From positions 514,482 to 553,966 of the forward strand of contig NMRA01000234.1 in the NCBI GenBank assembly GCA_002633005.1: 39,485 bases of DNA, written 5' to 3'. The DNA is from Phoronis australis (lineage: Eukaryota > Phoronida > Phoronidae). Of the stretch, positions 30,072 to 39,351 are shown in pieces. Made by a program: the position numbers and the translations under genes. Every line of letters starts with the position of its first letter. Within the stretch, counting starts at the first letter, position 1. The notes under the pieces are model-generated. The model saw only the letters and a list, made by a program, of their open reading frames with translations, ran no database searches and was not told where the DNA came from.

Positions 30072-30540
30072 GAATAACATAATCGTCTAACCGTCTTCAC
30101 GACCCTGTCATCTAGTGTACAGCCCGATGATTACGTGAAGCGCTTAAATTCAATTTTTTTACTATTGTAGTTAGTAGTACCTGTATTTGCAACGCTTTTG
30201 TTGTTGTTGTCCATCTATATCCTATCTTTAACAGATAGGCATGGGCTGGATGTTTTCTGTGGTGGGGTTCGGGAGGTTCGATCGAACTCACTCCTCCAGG
30301 CTACTGGCCTATGTCACGTGCGGAAGTTGGCATTCCAGGGCTAGACTTCTATGGTGAAAATAATGTTCTAGTACGTGAAATGTACCTAATTTCCCAACGA
30401 GCGCGATTCCCTCCAAAAAGAGTTGTCACAAAGCTCACGTACGGTTCCATGTGTAATCTCTAATGATTAAATAGTTGATTGGTCTTTGTTTGTGTTCGCA
30501 TATTGTCACTACTGACAACCTCGTTATTTATCATTTCCAG

Positions 30541-30744
30541 TCGCATTCTTCTTCCGCTAACTGTGGAGGAGTTTGAGCGAGCCCATCTTTACACGGTGCA
30601 GGAGTGCGCTAAGTTGGAAACGGGTGGTGGCGAAGGGGTTGAGTACGTCGTCAGTGAGCCTTCTCAACCAGATGATAAAGAGCAAAAATCAAGAGGAATT
30701 GCTGTACACGCACACTATACACACAAGATATGGCATCTTGCAAG
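30541..30744 (+). CDS. Class I phosphatidylinositol transfer protein (PITP alpha/beta type), N-terminal exon
   Basis: Acceptor TTATCATTTCCAG ends at 30540 and donor AAG/GTACAT starts at 30745. The exon reads RILLPLTVEEFERAHLYTV, then ETGGGEGVEYVVSEP and YTHKIWHLA. ETGGGEGVE plus YTHKI(Y/W)HL is diagnostic for class I PITPs, which carry phosphatidylinositol or phosphatidylcholine between membranes in the cytosol. The Thr and Lys of THK match inositol-binding Thr59 and Lys61 of human PITP alpha. It begins with the last base of a codon (Tyr or Phe expected from KEY-R) and ends two bases into Ser, matching the next exon. An extra stretch of about nine residues (around QKSRGIAVHA) sits before YTHK compared with vertebrate forms. 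The upstream exon with the start codon was not found. Confidence 0.92.
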
Positions 30745-31816
30745 GTACATGAAGAGTTTCTCCTTACAGCGAATAAGGGGGCCATCATACGTCACTTTCA
30801 GGTCCGCGTAAAAAACGACGAGTCATCCGAGTGGCGACTACTATTTTTCGTTTTGACGGCTAAGTGCGATATACACTTGCTGGCATAGCGATGATGGCAG
30901 GGTATATCAGTTTTCAAAATAATCGAGTTTTGATAATAAGAATGTGTACTTTGATAAGTTCTGATAAAAGTTGTTTTCATAATGATTATAATTCAAATCT
31001 AATTTTATAGGGTGAATAAAGCAACTACCGTAAAACCCTGTGCATGCGCCTATATGCAAAACAGTGCATTTTCGAAAAAAATTCCACTCAAGGGCTTCGC
31101 ATATACGCGATGAGCATTTAGGCGCACACGGGTACCCTTGTACTTGCGTTCTCAGCAATTGGGCGCAGAACCACGATAATTGAATCGTTAACATTCGTTT
31201 TAATATAAAAGTGAATTCTAATTTTTATTGACAAGTATTTGCAACGGTTTTTTTTTGTTACAACGAGTACTACTTTGCATGAACGTGAGCTGTCACGATC
31301 ATATTTGTTGAGAATACGCGTGACTGCACAAATTTATTGGTGACGACTTGCGCGAAAATTGTTCATGTAAATTTCATGACAGATTCCGTTTTTTTAGTGA
31401 CAAGTTAAGCCAAAAACGAAGCCAACAATTAAATGAGTGCTCGTGTAATAGGGACCAATAAAAAATGACGTCTTATGCAGATCTGCCGAGTTGTCTGATG
31501 CATTAGTAGTTAAGTGGGTCGCTTGCATTTCTAGGTGCACGAAAAATGACTAATGTCTGTGCTAAAAAGATCATTCTTTTCAGTCTTACCTCACACCTTG
31601 GAAATGAAGGAGAATAGCAAGAACTTATAAAGCAAAACTAGAGGGAATTAAGTTGGCCTTCTTGTTTCTTGGGACCTTTGTTTGAACAATGGAAATACTG
31701 AGTTACTGCTACTTGCAATTCATGTGTCAAAGGGTGCATGCTTTCATGATTCACTGTTTATGGTTCTATTCACTCTTTGTGAAATATGTTACGCGTATAT
31801 CTATGATTGTTTTCAG
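30745..31816 (+). other. PITP intron (1072 bp)
   Basis: A phase 2 intron from GTACAT to GATTGTTTTCAG. Part of it (about 31015-31135) has a GCATGCGCCTATATGC / GCATTTAGGCGC style inverted motif that may be a decayed MITE. Confidence 0.8.
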
Positions 31817-31916
31817 TAAAGTACCCTCCTTCATTCGCCTACTTGCACCTAAAGGTTCGTTGGAGATACACGAAAAGTGCTGGAACTACCACCCTCAAGT
31901 ACGCACCGAATTGTCC
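31817..31916 (+). CDS. Class I phosphatidylinositol transfer protein, second recognised exon
   Basis: After TGATTGTTTTCAG the exon completes the split Ser codon and reads KVPSFIRLLAPKGSLEIHEK, then CWNYHPQVRTELS, ending at donor GTAAGT in phase 0. It aligns residue for residue with human PITP alpha around positions 68-100 (SKVPTFVRMLAP...HEKAWNAYPYCRT), including Asn90, another inositol contact. The join to the exon at 30541-30744 is in frame and at the expected place. The following exons (EDFLIKIETWHKPD-type and the C-terminal lid) were not found up to the end of the window, where the sequence is dominated by nested transposons. Confidence 0.92.
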
Positions 31917-32095
31917 GTAAGTGGTTTAAAAATTGCTATATTATGAGAACACCCAACCCAAACGCGTTTGAAAATAATAATCAGAAGGGTGTGGCCGCTA
32001 TGACAGATGTGGCAGTCACTTCAAACCCGCCCGTCATAAGCAGGGATCCGTTGGACGATAGTAACATAAAACTGAAGACAGAAATTTGTTCTTAA
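31917..32095 (+). other. Open frame of uncertain status overlapping and following PITP exon 2
   Basis: A different frame from the PITP exon is open from 31877 to TAA at 32095. Its second half (NAFENNNQKGVAAM, TSNPPVISRDPLDDSN) has composition like real protein, although no domain is recognised. It might be an unrelated terminal exon using an acceptor inside the PITP intron, or chance. Confidence 0.2.
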
Positions 32096-33149
32096 CCTTC
32101 CATATCACAATTGCTAAATAAGTGTTCAACCAAGTAATAAAAAGCACATCAGTCTAGAAAAAAAATTATAGAAATTATCTCAGTAACTATTCTCAGAGAC
32201 TTTACATTTTTGCTCGAGTGAGATATAATCATTTTTCAGAAATAGCTATGTGGAGCTTAAGACTAAATTTCTGTCTTAACCCTTTAAGACTTAAGAGTCT
32301 TATCAGTCACTTATCGTGCAACAGATCTCCGGCTTCTTTGACCGTTTAAGTAACTTAATGATATGAAATGGACAGATTATAAATTGTTATTAATAATTGT
32401 CTATATTGACCGCCCACATACAAATGTACATTCATAGGGCGAATCCACTGTTGCTGGTGTTAAAAAACTGAAAGACTCGTTTCATAAACTGGCTATGCTT
32501 TGGTGTTTCGTTGAATTTTTGTTAACACATTGTAACAGTTGCACTTTCGACATCACAGAACGACGTTTATTGAGTGAAAATTCAAAATGGTTGCAAACAG
32601 TGCTGCAGTGGTAAAATTAGAGTTAAGTAGGCGCCCAAAGCCCACCGTATCACCTTGATCACTGAAGGTAACTTAAAGTGCGTAGGCGCTACGTTCAAAT
32701 GCCAAAAAGTGGTTGGCTGCGCCTACGTGCGCCTACGCTCCACAAAAATCTGGGAAATATTAATCACCTTAATTTATGACTGAGTTTAAATCCATCACTT
32801 TCACTAAATTATTGATGTTTACAAATCTCTTAGACAAGAGTAAACTATGAAATAAGACATTTTACTTTGTTGACTGATATTCTCGCAAAGGAAACTATAT
32901 CATATAACCTAATTTTAGTCAAATACAAGTTTCTTTCATTTGGCAGGGCATTCGAAGTGGTAAACGAGCTACTATCAATTTACTTCGAAATAGCTTATAT
33001 ATATAAAATACAAAATATGGCAACTGTACAAACCATTGCTTGTTAAACGTAGCATTCATAGGACTATGTTTAAGGAACAATTCTGACTAAACTGTTAATT
33101 TGACGTGCTTTTGGACAAGGGGTTCATTCCACGATTTTGACTCCTCTCG
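32096..33149. other. Unassigned, probably PITP intron
   Basis: No exon is recognised. At 32630-32750 a TAGGCGC motif recurs in both orientations (GTAGGCGCCC, GCGTAGGCGC, TGCGCCTACG twice), a likely repeat remnant. CTTAAGAC-type palindromic patches occur near 32260-32300. Confidence 0.4.
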
Positions 33150-33222
33150 CTTTTTTGTCAGCAAAAGGTCCACATCGCCAGAAATTCGACCCCCCCCATA
33201 TTACAGACTGGGTGCGCGCGTG
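33150..33222. mobile_element. End fragment of the CATGCGCGCACCC MITE family
   Basis: AAAAGGTCCACATCGCCAGA, then a CCCCCCCATATTACAGACTG patch and GGGTGCGCGCGTG match 4270-4336 in order. Confidence 0.65.
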
Positions 33223-33240
33223 TTTTACAATCTACCAGCA

Positions 33241-33383
33241 GGGCCCAGTTGCATAAAAGTTATACGCTGCATACCAACAATGACATCGTATTGTCACGCG
33301 CCACGTTGTTACAATGCACCTGACGTCACGCAACAAGCAAACTTATCCAGCGGATAATTTTGAAGTTTTATGCAACCCATCCC
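33241..33383. mobile_element. 143-bp MITE with GGGCCCAGTTGCATAAAAG ends
   Basis: The left end GGGCCCAGTTGCATAAAAG is inverted at the right end (GTTTTATGCAACCCATCCC). The interior ACAATGACATCGTATTGTCA and CGCGCCACGTTGTTACAATG recurs, reversed, at 36014-36097 inside the gypsy element. No clear target duplication. Confidence 0.75.
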
Positions 33384-33394
33384 TGGTGAATGAA

Positions 33395-34237
33395 CTTTAT
33401 CAAAGTTGAAAATAGCCAAAACACATACGGCACGTACATCTTCCTGAGATCGTGGAAGGCATCACAAACAAGAACAAAAAGCAATTCGTGTTCAACATAA
33501 TTTCTCGTACCGCAAAAGGGGAAATTCTGTCATCATTGGACTGCAGTGAGATCCACCTCACGTAGGGGATGCTCACAGGAAACTTCACGACAGATTCTTC
33601 ACGGGTTCGAATTTTTGGCGGTCTTTATCACGCACTACAAACAGATTTTAGGCTTCAACACAAAGCAGCCCAGCCGAATTCGATCAAAGACCGATGGATG
33701 GTCAACGTCTAAGACCGTGTACTCGATCGCGCCAGCGGAGAAACGTGTACTTGAACGGGGACTTAACTTTCCTGTGGTCACAAAGAAGACTCCGCTTAAA
33801 GAGTTCCTCACAACTTGAACAACGAACACATGTGTCGTTAGCTAGATTACTATGGAATGAAAAACACAGCCGACACGATCCATGCTGAAGTGATCCGATC
33901 TTCAAGTATCGCAAACGTCCCTTGTCAAATATCAAAGAAGAATGCACAGTCTTGAATTCATTTAAAGAGGACAACTCCATAAACGTTCTAGATGCGGATA
34001 AAGGAGGTAACACCGAGAGTTGATTACTTGAGTCGAAAATACTGTCTTGCTTTGCTTTATCGGATGACTGCGCAAGTACACAACCCTACATCCAAGTTCC
34101 GCAGAATAAATTCATCAGTATTCTAAGAGAGTGGCAACGCAGTGACATCATACCTGGAGACCTGTACGATAGACTGTACCCTACGTCCTGCGAAGTGCCC
34201 AAGCTATAAGGCCTTCCAAGGATCCACTAACCCGGAG
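33395..34237 (+). pseudogene. Penelope-like reverse transcriptase, N-terminal part
   Basis: Remnants in the right order on the plus strand are: EKRVLERGLNFPVV (33736 onward, the conserved 'L.KGLNF.P' block), SFKEDNSINVLDADKGGNT (33955 onward, the ILPADKG block), then ILREWQRSDIIPGDLYDRLY and GLPRIH before the conserved Pro-Gly-x-Pro. Stops and frameshifts are frequent. The frame is interrupted just after the codons for PGAP by the Ty3/gypsy insertion and resumes at 37796, so the two pieces are one old element. Confidence 0.8.
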
Positions 34238-34242
34238 CTCCT
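34238..34242 (+). repeat. Target-site duplication CTCCT, left
   Basis: CTCCT directly before the left LTR start TGTTACATTATG, repeated at 37791-37795. Five bases is normal for Ty3/gypsy integrase. Confidence 0.7.
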
Positions 34243-34650
34243 TGTTACATTATGTGTTCGTAGTTTGTTCGCCGATATGTCTCACAGCGTAGTATGTGCG
34301 ATTAAGAATAGAAATAAAATGCACTGTCATTCTTGGGCACGTTTCAACAAAACTGACTTAGCTAAGACAAATCTTAAAGCTTTGTAAATTTTAAAATAAA
34401 AGTTAAATTTGTCTCAAAACCAATTCAAGAAAGAGATCTTAAATTTGACTTAAGTGTTTGACATAAATGTTGTCTTAATTTTGACTAACTTACCGAGTGA
34501 GGAAGTTTCAATGTTTGGAAGTTTCGAAAAATCTTAAACTTAAGTAAAAAATGAACTTAAGTCAGTTTCTTGGAACGGGCCCCTTGTCTCTCACGCACCG
34601 AGCCGACATAATGAAACATGGCTACAGCGTGACTACACTCAGTTACTTGC
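34243..34650 (+). repeat. Left LTR (interrupted by a MITE)
   Basis: 34243-34334 and from 34583 onward match the right LTR (TCTCACGCACCGAGCCG against CCTCACGCGCCGTGTCG). The 3' edge is unclear because of divergence, so about 34650 is an estimate. Confidence 0.6.
34335..34582. mobile_element. 248-bp MITE inside the left LTR
   Basis: It begins GGGCACGTTTCAACAAAACT and its end inverted reads GGGCCCGTTCCAAGAAACT, both followed by GACTTA. It is flanked by CTT on both sides (34332-34334 and 34583-34585). The right LTR at about 37725-37735 (ATTCTTGTCCC) shows the empty site. Confidence 0.88.
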
Positions 34651-35069
34651 GAACCGTACACTCAGCGCGAAGATCATAAAATACTGTGTTTTGTGGCAAA
34701 CTGCAAGACAAAGACTTGACCTATGTTGTGTTGACCTAGTCTATATTTCCTACTGGTCTGGCTGTCGGAGAACTGCACGTAAGCAATGACCAATTAATCT
34801 TATCCACAAAAGTTAGACATAAACAACTACAACGTCTGTGACAAGCGGACGAAGTTTACGTCCTTGCTAAAAACTGAAGAGCTCCAGGTGGCAACTCTAC
34901 TGGCATAACCGCGTGATCGTCGAAGAAGCCCAGGCAGTTTTCCAAACGTTTACGTGAGACGATAAGCCTACGACCCAAGGAAAATAAACTCGGTCATTGC
35001 AAAATTGTCTGATTATTGCAATACCAGACAGCGTCCGATGAAAAGCAGATCAGCTGCAAGTCTATGGTA

Positions 35070-35205
35070 CAAGACACCCACAAGACAAATTTCAGTGTCT
35101 CGCCTGCAGGCTAAGAAAAACATGCACAGAGCAGAATCATTTTGCAAAGAAATATCCACAGAGGAATGAAGCGAACGCATGCAAGGTTCAAGTAGGTGAC
35201 ACCGA
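35070..35205 (+). pseudogene. Gag zinc-knuckle remnant
   Basis: CLACRLRKTCTEQNHFAKKY resembles the gypsy pattern with Cys-x2-Cys, Cys and NHFAK; the final Cys is Tyr. It precedes the protease as expected. Confidence 0.5.
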
Positions 35206-35249
35206 CTCCTCAAGAATGGCTAAAAACTGTCCCCTTATATGTCAACTCG

Positions 35250-35572
35250 GCTGTAAACGAACACACAACAGAGGTGTTCGCAGAAATGCTGGTCAATTAG
35301 ACGGTCTCCCAGATAGACTGTGGTGCTAGCGTCAATATTTTACGGTCCAAGTACGTCCATGATGAAACCAACAAGACACTAGTGACGTGGAACAAGACAA
35401 GAGTAACCCTGCAAGGAACATGTCTTATAAGCATACGGAAACCAGCTAACAACAAGAAGTACTCAGTCGAATTCGTCGTTGTGGACGAAAACTTCACACA
35501 ACTGCTTGGTCTTAAAGCAGCTGAAGCCATGAAGCGACTGAGTATTCACCGAGACAACTTTAAAATCACCTA
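35250..35572 (+). pseudogene. Ty3/gypsy aspartic protease
   Basis: The catalytic-type triad is present as DCGA in QIDCGASVNILRSKYV at 35310-35357 (usual form D-S/T-G). An in-frame TAG lies just before it (35298-35300). The later QLLGLKAAEAMK matches the family's 'LLG...' flap/helix region. In active elements it cleaves the Gag-Pol polyprotein. Confidence 0.7.
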
Positions 35573-35585
35573 GCCGGTACACATA

Positions 35586-36002
35586 ATGAAACAACCTGCT
35601 GAGAAGGTTGAATTCTCAACAAAGGAAGACCTTACCAGATATTTCCGTGAGGTTTTCGACGGACATTGGGGCAAGCTAGAAGGTGTAGTCCATTTGTATG
35701 TCCGACCAGTCACTGTCTTGGACTCCTTACCCCCTCGCTCAGTGCTCATAGCAGTAACAGAGAAACACAAAAGTGAGCTAGACAGACTTCTCAAGCTAAG
35801 AGCATTGACACCGGTAGACAAACCAATAGAGTGGAGCAGCCAGCTTGTCATAACGACTAAGAAGTCTGGTGAGGCGCGGATTTGCATCGATTCGAATCCT
35901 CTCAACGAAGCTTTGCACCAAGAGCGCTACAAATTACCCAAACTCGACATGCACTTACCAGAGTTGGCACAGTCTCGTGTTTTCATCAAAGTCGACTTGT
36001 GA
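35586..36002 (+). pseudogene. Ty3/gypsy reverse transcriptase, N-terminal half
   Basis: Conserved blocks in order are FREVFDGHWGKLEG, ELDRLLKLRALTPVDKP, WSSQLVITTKKSGEARICID, LNEALHQERYKLP and RVFIKVDL, where the Asp of VDL is the first catalytic aspartate. The reading frame is intact over 138 codons but stops where MITE-derived sequence begins. The second catalytic motif (around 36100-36127) reads CIAGDI, so one of the paired aspartates is lost. Confidence 0.88.
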
Positions 36003-36013
36003 CCTGTGTTCTA

Positions 36014-36097
36014 CATTGATCAACAATAACAACGTGGTGCGTGATAATGCGACGTCGTTGTTGCTATACGGCGTATAATTTTTATGCAACTGGGCCC
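36014..36097. mobile_element. MITE fragment in pol (family of 33241-33383)
   Basis: AACAACGTGGTGCGTGATAA, GCGACGTCGTTGTTG and TTTTTATGCAACTGGGCCC match the reverse complement of 33241-33330. Only this half is present, and the segment of pol between KVDL and the CIAGD block is missing, so insertion was accompanied or followed by deletion. Confidence 0.75.
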
Positions 36098-36242
36098 AGG
36101 TGTACTCTGCATAGCCGGTGACATAGAGAGAACAGAGAAGCTCATGGTCAACGAATCCTGATGTTTTTTGAAAGGTGCAGAAACAAAGGAATATAGCTGA
36201 GGCCAGAGAAATGTGATCTGTGTTAGGATGTTGCTTTCAACG

Positions 36243-36723
36243 GACACATCCTCACAAGTGACTGTCTCAAGGCTGATCCTGAGACAGTCAAAGCCATCAC
36301 CGAAATGCCTACAACTCTTTGTGACATACTGCTCCTGAATGGTATGGTGAATTATCTGCGTCGTTTTCTCCCACACCTCTCTGATGTCATGAATCCCGCT
36401 CAGGAGCGGACTCCAGAGGTTTTGATTGCATATAGAGGTTGAAGAGAATGCTAATTCCTTTTCAACGCAATTGTACACAAGAAAGGTTCCGAGATGTTCC
36501 TTGCCGACACGTTATGAATAGCCCATCTTCCATCTACAGGAAGTCATACTACTGTTTTGACGATATGAACACTGTATCTTTCTTTCCAATCTCAAAGGAA
36601 CGTTTGAAAGCGACCAAGGAAGCAACCAACAACGACGAGACATCCGTACTGCTGAAAAGTACCGTCATCGATGGTTGGCTTGAGAAAGCAGAACTTCATT
36701 CATCTTTGGTACCATACTTTTAG
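36243..36723 (+). pseudogene. Ty3/gypsy reverse transcriptase thumb and post-RNase H remnants
   Basis: FNGHILTSDCLKADPETVKA, MVNYLRRFLPHLSDVMNP (about 36343-36405), EMFLADTL (about 36490) and FPISKERLKATKEATNNDE (36590 onward) are conserved landmarks in the right order. Most of RNase H between them is deleted. Confidence 0.75.
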
Positions 36724-36729
36724 CTTCCG

Positions 36730-37150
36730 CTTTTGTTCTAGATGGAAGTGACTACCTAGTCACAGTGTAATGCTACAGTGATTTCTATGAAGTAGATCTC
36801 CTACCGTTAGAATTTGAACTCTTCGCACACGAATGGTATTTCGACCGTCTCATCATTAGCCCTTACAACAGCAAGACGAACGGCACAGCCGAGTCTAATG
36901 TCAAATAAGCGAAGCACTTGCTGAAGAAGGCAAAGAAGTCCAACAGCGACTACATACACTTATTAGCGTTGCTCAACTAATGCAATACAAAGAATCAGCC
37001 CACTGTCACCAGTACCGTGCAGCGACTGAGGAATCTTAGGACACGGACTCTCCTACCTACGTCTGCATCACTACTGCAGCCCAAGATGGCAAGTGTTCAA
37101 CACCAGCTGCAATAACTTAAACTGAAGCAAGCGCGACAAGCCCATTACTA
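36730..37150 (+). pseudogene. Ty3/gypsy integrase remnant
   Basis: DGSDYLVTV followed by a stop where the first catalytic Asp of VDYYS belongs, then YEVDLLP. FAHEWYFDRLIISPYNSKTN and GTAES keep the third catalytic Glu. LRTRTLLPTSASLLQP ends the conserved part. Several stops occur. Confidence 0.75.
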
Positions 37151-37633
37151 CAGCAGAAATGCCCGCGACCTGACACTTTTACAGGAGTAAGATATAGTCC
37201 GAATGAAACCCTTTAAGCATGGTAAAGAATGGGAAAAGTCATAAGACGACTGGATGAACGCTGGTACATAGTGGAGACACCAGACGGCGTTTATCGTCGT
37301 AACAGATAACACGTTCGCAGGATACACGAGCCCTCTACGACTCCTCAATCAGACCTGAAACACCCTCTCATACATGAGACCCCAAAACTGGTTCACGCTC
37401 CAAGGAACGATGCAGCTTGATGAACTACAGCTCTAGTGGACAGAAAGGACCCTGACAAAACTCGGCCCCATAGTATAGACTAGTAACGACGCTCCCATTA
37501 TGATCACAACGAAATCAGGAAGGAATGTACGGAAGCCATTGCGTTTGACAGACTGAGACTATAATAGCTACTACTTCATAAGGTTTGTTTAGTTGTAGTT
37601 GAGCGTTTCTACTTTTTTCCTTTCGTGGAAGGA

Positions 37634-37790
37634 CGTTACATTATGGTTTCGTAGTTTTTTCACTAGATGAATCACTCACTGCGTAGTATGTGGGATTAAG
37701 AATAGAGGTATGTTAATGCACTCCGTCATTCTTGTCCCTCACGCGCCGTGTCGCGCTTTATGATTCCTCCATCATAGATATAGTGAAGCC
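37634..37790 (+). repeat. Right LTR (157 bp)
   Basis: It starts after a purine-rich tract (GTGGAAGGA) typical of the plus-strand primer and ends at 37790 before the CTCCT duplication. It lacks the MITE found in the left LTR. The terminal CA is not preserved. Confidence 0.7.
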
Positions 37791-37795
37791 CTCCT
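37791..37795 (+). repeat. Target-site duplication CTCCT, right
   Basis: Matches 34238-34242. Confidence 0.7.
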
Positions 37796-38345
37796 CTACG
37801 ATTTATTGTTTCCAGCATAGCCAGCGTCACGAACAACACCGCTAGAATTCTAGCCAATATCTTGTTACCGTTAGTTGGAATTTCTCCTCTGCCATCTCTT
37901 TCGCAACTGTGAGGATTTTATCGACGAAATACGTATCCTCGAGATACCTCCTGGACGGAAAATTTCATCTGATGACGTGACTGCGTTGTTCTCAATTGTG
38001 CCCATTCATGGAGCAGTCGTAATAATCAAACACTGTCCGGAGAATGATAAAGAAATAGACAAGCGCGCACATTTATCTCCAGAACACATCCTACAGCTAC
38101 TGAAGTTTTGGCCTTCACATGCTTTGTGCGCAATGAAATATTCTACCACCAGATTAGAGGAGCTCCTATGAGCTCTCCGATCTTACCGATTATCGCCAAT
38201 ATCTCAATGAAATACTTTGAAATGAGAGCTATAGCGACAGCTGCAACTCCACCCTCACTTTGGAGTCATAGACGACACTTTCCTTGTTATACATGAAGCA
38301 TGTATCCATGAGTTCACAGAGCATCTAAACAGCATTGACCCGGTA
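37796..38345 (+). pseudogene. Penelope-like reverse transcriptase, catalytic part
   Basis: This continues the element interrupted at 34237. LRFIVSSIAS (the LRPIVSSIGSPTY block) comes first, then after a frameshift EDFIDEIRILEIPPGRKISS and DVTALFSIVPIHGA (the FDVTALFTSVP block, with the first catalytic Asp). After another frameshift come IRGAPMSSPILPIIANISM and, in a third frame, VIDDTFLVIHEACIHEF with both catalytic aspartates of the DD motif at 38271-38276. This is unmistakably Penelope-type, but with at least two frameshifts and a stop. It ends near IDPVSMFW. Confidence 0.87.
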
Positions 38346-38464
38346 TCTATGTTCTGGTGGCATTTAGATTCGTCAACTAATGATTTTCTTTACTAATTAC
38401 TCCTAACAATGAGTTCCATAATTCACAATTTGCAATTTTACTGATTCTCTCCGTTTTCACCTAC

Positions 38465-39123
38465 ATCTTTTTATGTGCCCACATATTTATACTTGGTCGC
38501 ATGTTGATGTTTCCGTCATCTCTGTGTGTCCGTCGTCCGTCATCCGCAGCAGTATCCCCTAAAACCGGCCTTCCCAGGATCTCGATGAGATTTAGCAGAT
38601 GTGTTCCTATTTAACTGATGACGGATGACGACGAATTTCGGACTCACCTGAAAACAGGTGTGCCCCCTAGTGGAAATTTTAGTTTTTACGTTTACCTCTG
38701 TAACTTCAAAGGTCCTCAACCCATTTCATGAAATTTGGCACATGAGCATCTGTTTGGGAGATCACACTATCCTCGCGTTTTCGAATAGATTCGGAGAATT
38801 TTGCGCCACCTAGTGATCATTTTACTGTTTTGAGTTTTTTTATGGCGTCCGCCTCTCTATCAACCAAACCTCTCTAAGGATGATTGTGAAGATTTGCATA
38901 TGTGTTCTTTGTGAGAAGAGGACGGTTGACGATGATTTTCCAACGACTTTCACTGCTGTGGCGCTTCCTTGTGGCAGTTTTGACTTTTGCGCCCATAACT
39001 GTATCTCCTAAACCTACTGCAGGATTAGCAAGTGTATTTATATGCAGTTGCCATCAAACGACTCTGATTTTCAGACATGTCCGACAAACGCTGTTCCCCA
39101 TAGTGGCAACTTCATTTTTTCCG
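38465..39123 (+). mobile_element. Tandem-repeat element, left part, truncated by another copy
   Basis: The left end TTTTTATGTGCCCACATATT has a decayed palindrome arm (ACTTGGTCGCA). Sub-repeats have motifs at 38660, about 38799, about 38955 and about 39098. A new left end begins at 39124 before any right end is reached. Confidence 0.75.
38660..38673 (+). promoter_or_regulatory. CTCF-consensus-like site
   Basis: GTGCCCCCTAGTGG in the 38.5-kb element copy. A one-mismatch partner (GCGCCACCTAGTGA) follows at about 38799. Confidence 0.33.
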
Positions 39124-39173
39124 TTTTTATGCGCCCACATATTTATATGTGGACGCATTATGCCGTCATCTCT

Positions 39174-39211
39174 GTCCGTCCGTCCGTCCGTCCGTCCGTC
39201 CGTCCGTCCGG
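39174..39211 (+). repeat. (GTCC)n microsatellite
   Basis: About nine GTCC units at the position where other copies have two or three, so a length-variable tract internal to the element's left end. Confidence 0.95.
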
Positions 39212-39337
39212 GCGGCGTCCGGCGTCCGCTGCTCTATCTCCAAAGCCCTTTGACATACGTTCATGAAATTTGGCACATATGCTCCATTTATAAATGGGAC
39301 GGCATGTGCGAACTTTCGGACGGATCCGACTACCGGT

Positions 39338-39351
39338 GTGCCCCCTAGTGG
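39338..39351 (+). promoter_or_regulatory. CTCF-consensus-like site
   Basis: GTGCCCCCTAGTGG in the last element copy. The next motif is cut off at the window end (TTTGCG). Confidence 0.35.

Larger units (their letters stand above)
28051..30353. mobile_element. Transposon T1, copy 2 (2.3 kb), enlarged by later insertions
   Basis: The left end (CATAACTCTAGCCCTGGAAT) and right end (ATTCCAGGGCTAGACTTCTATG) are inverted repeats matching T1 copy 1. The internal segment 29510-29745 matches 5660-5880. It is larger than copy 1 because of the foldback complex at 28861-29345, a hairpin cluster at 29775-30071 and other sequence. Flanks ATGAAAACA (left) and GTGAAAATA (right) could be a decayed 8-9 bp target duplication, which is weak evidence. 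The open minus frame at 28296-28712 has a low-complexity, Phe/His-rich translation and is not accepted as a gene. Confidence 0.6.
34243..37790 (+). mobile_element. Degraded Ty3/gypsy LTR retrotransposon inserted in the Penelope reverse transcriptase
   Basis: The LTRs start TGTTACATTATG (34243) and, mutated, CGTTACATTATG (37634); both continue GCGTAGTATGTG, GATTAAGAATAGA and TCATTCTTG. The internal order is gag zinc-knuckle remnant, protease, reverse transcriptase, reverse transcriptase/RNase H linker, integrase, then a conserved C-terminal KSGRNVRKPLR block. That order with integrase last is Ty3/gypsy, not copia. No envelope-like frame is seen. Many stops, an internal deletion and two MITE insertions make it inactive. 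Confidence 0.85.

Noticed and set aside
35297-36478. Minus-strand frames 35297-35530, 35570-35905 and 36020-36478
   Set aside because: These are antisense shadows of the gypsy protease, reverse transcriptase and linker regions.
34243-37790. Endogenous retrovirus with envelope
   Set aside because: No envelope-like frame lies between the integrase remnant and the right LTR; the domain order fits a plain Ty3/gypsy retrotransposon.
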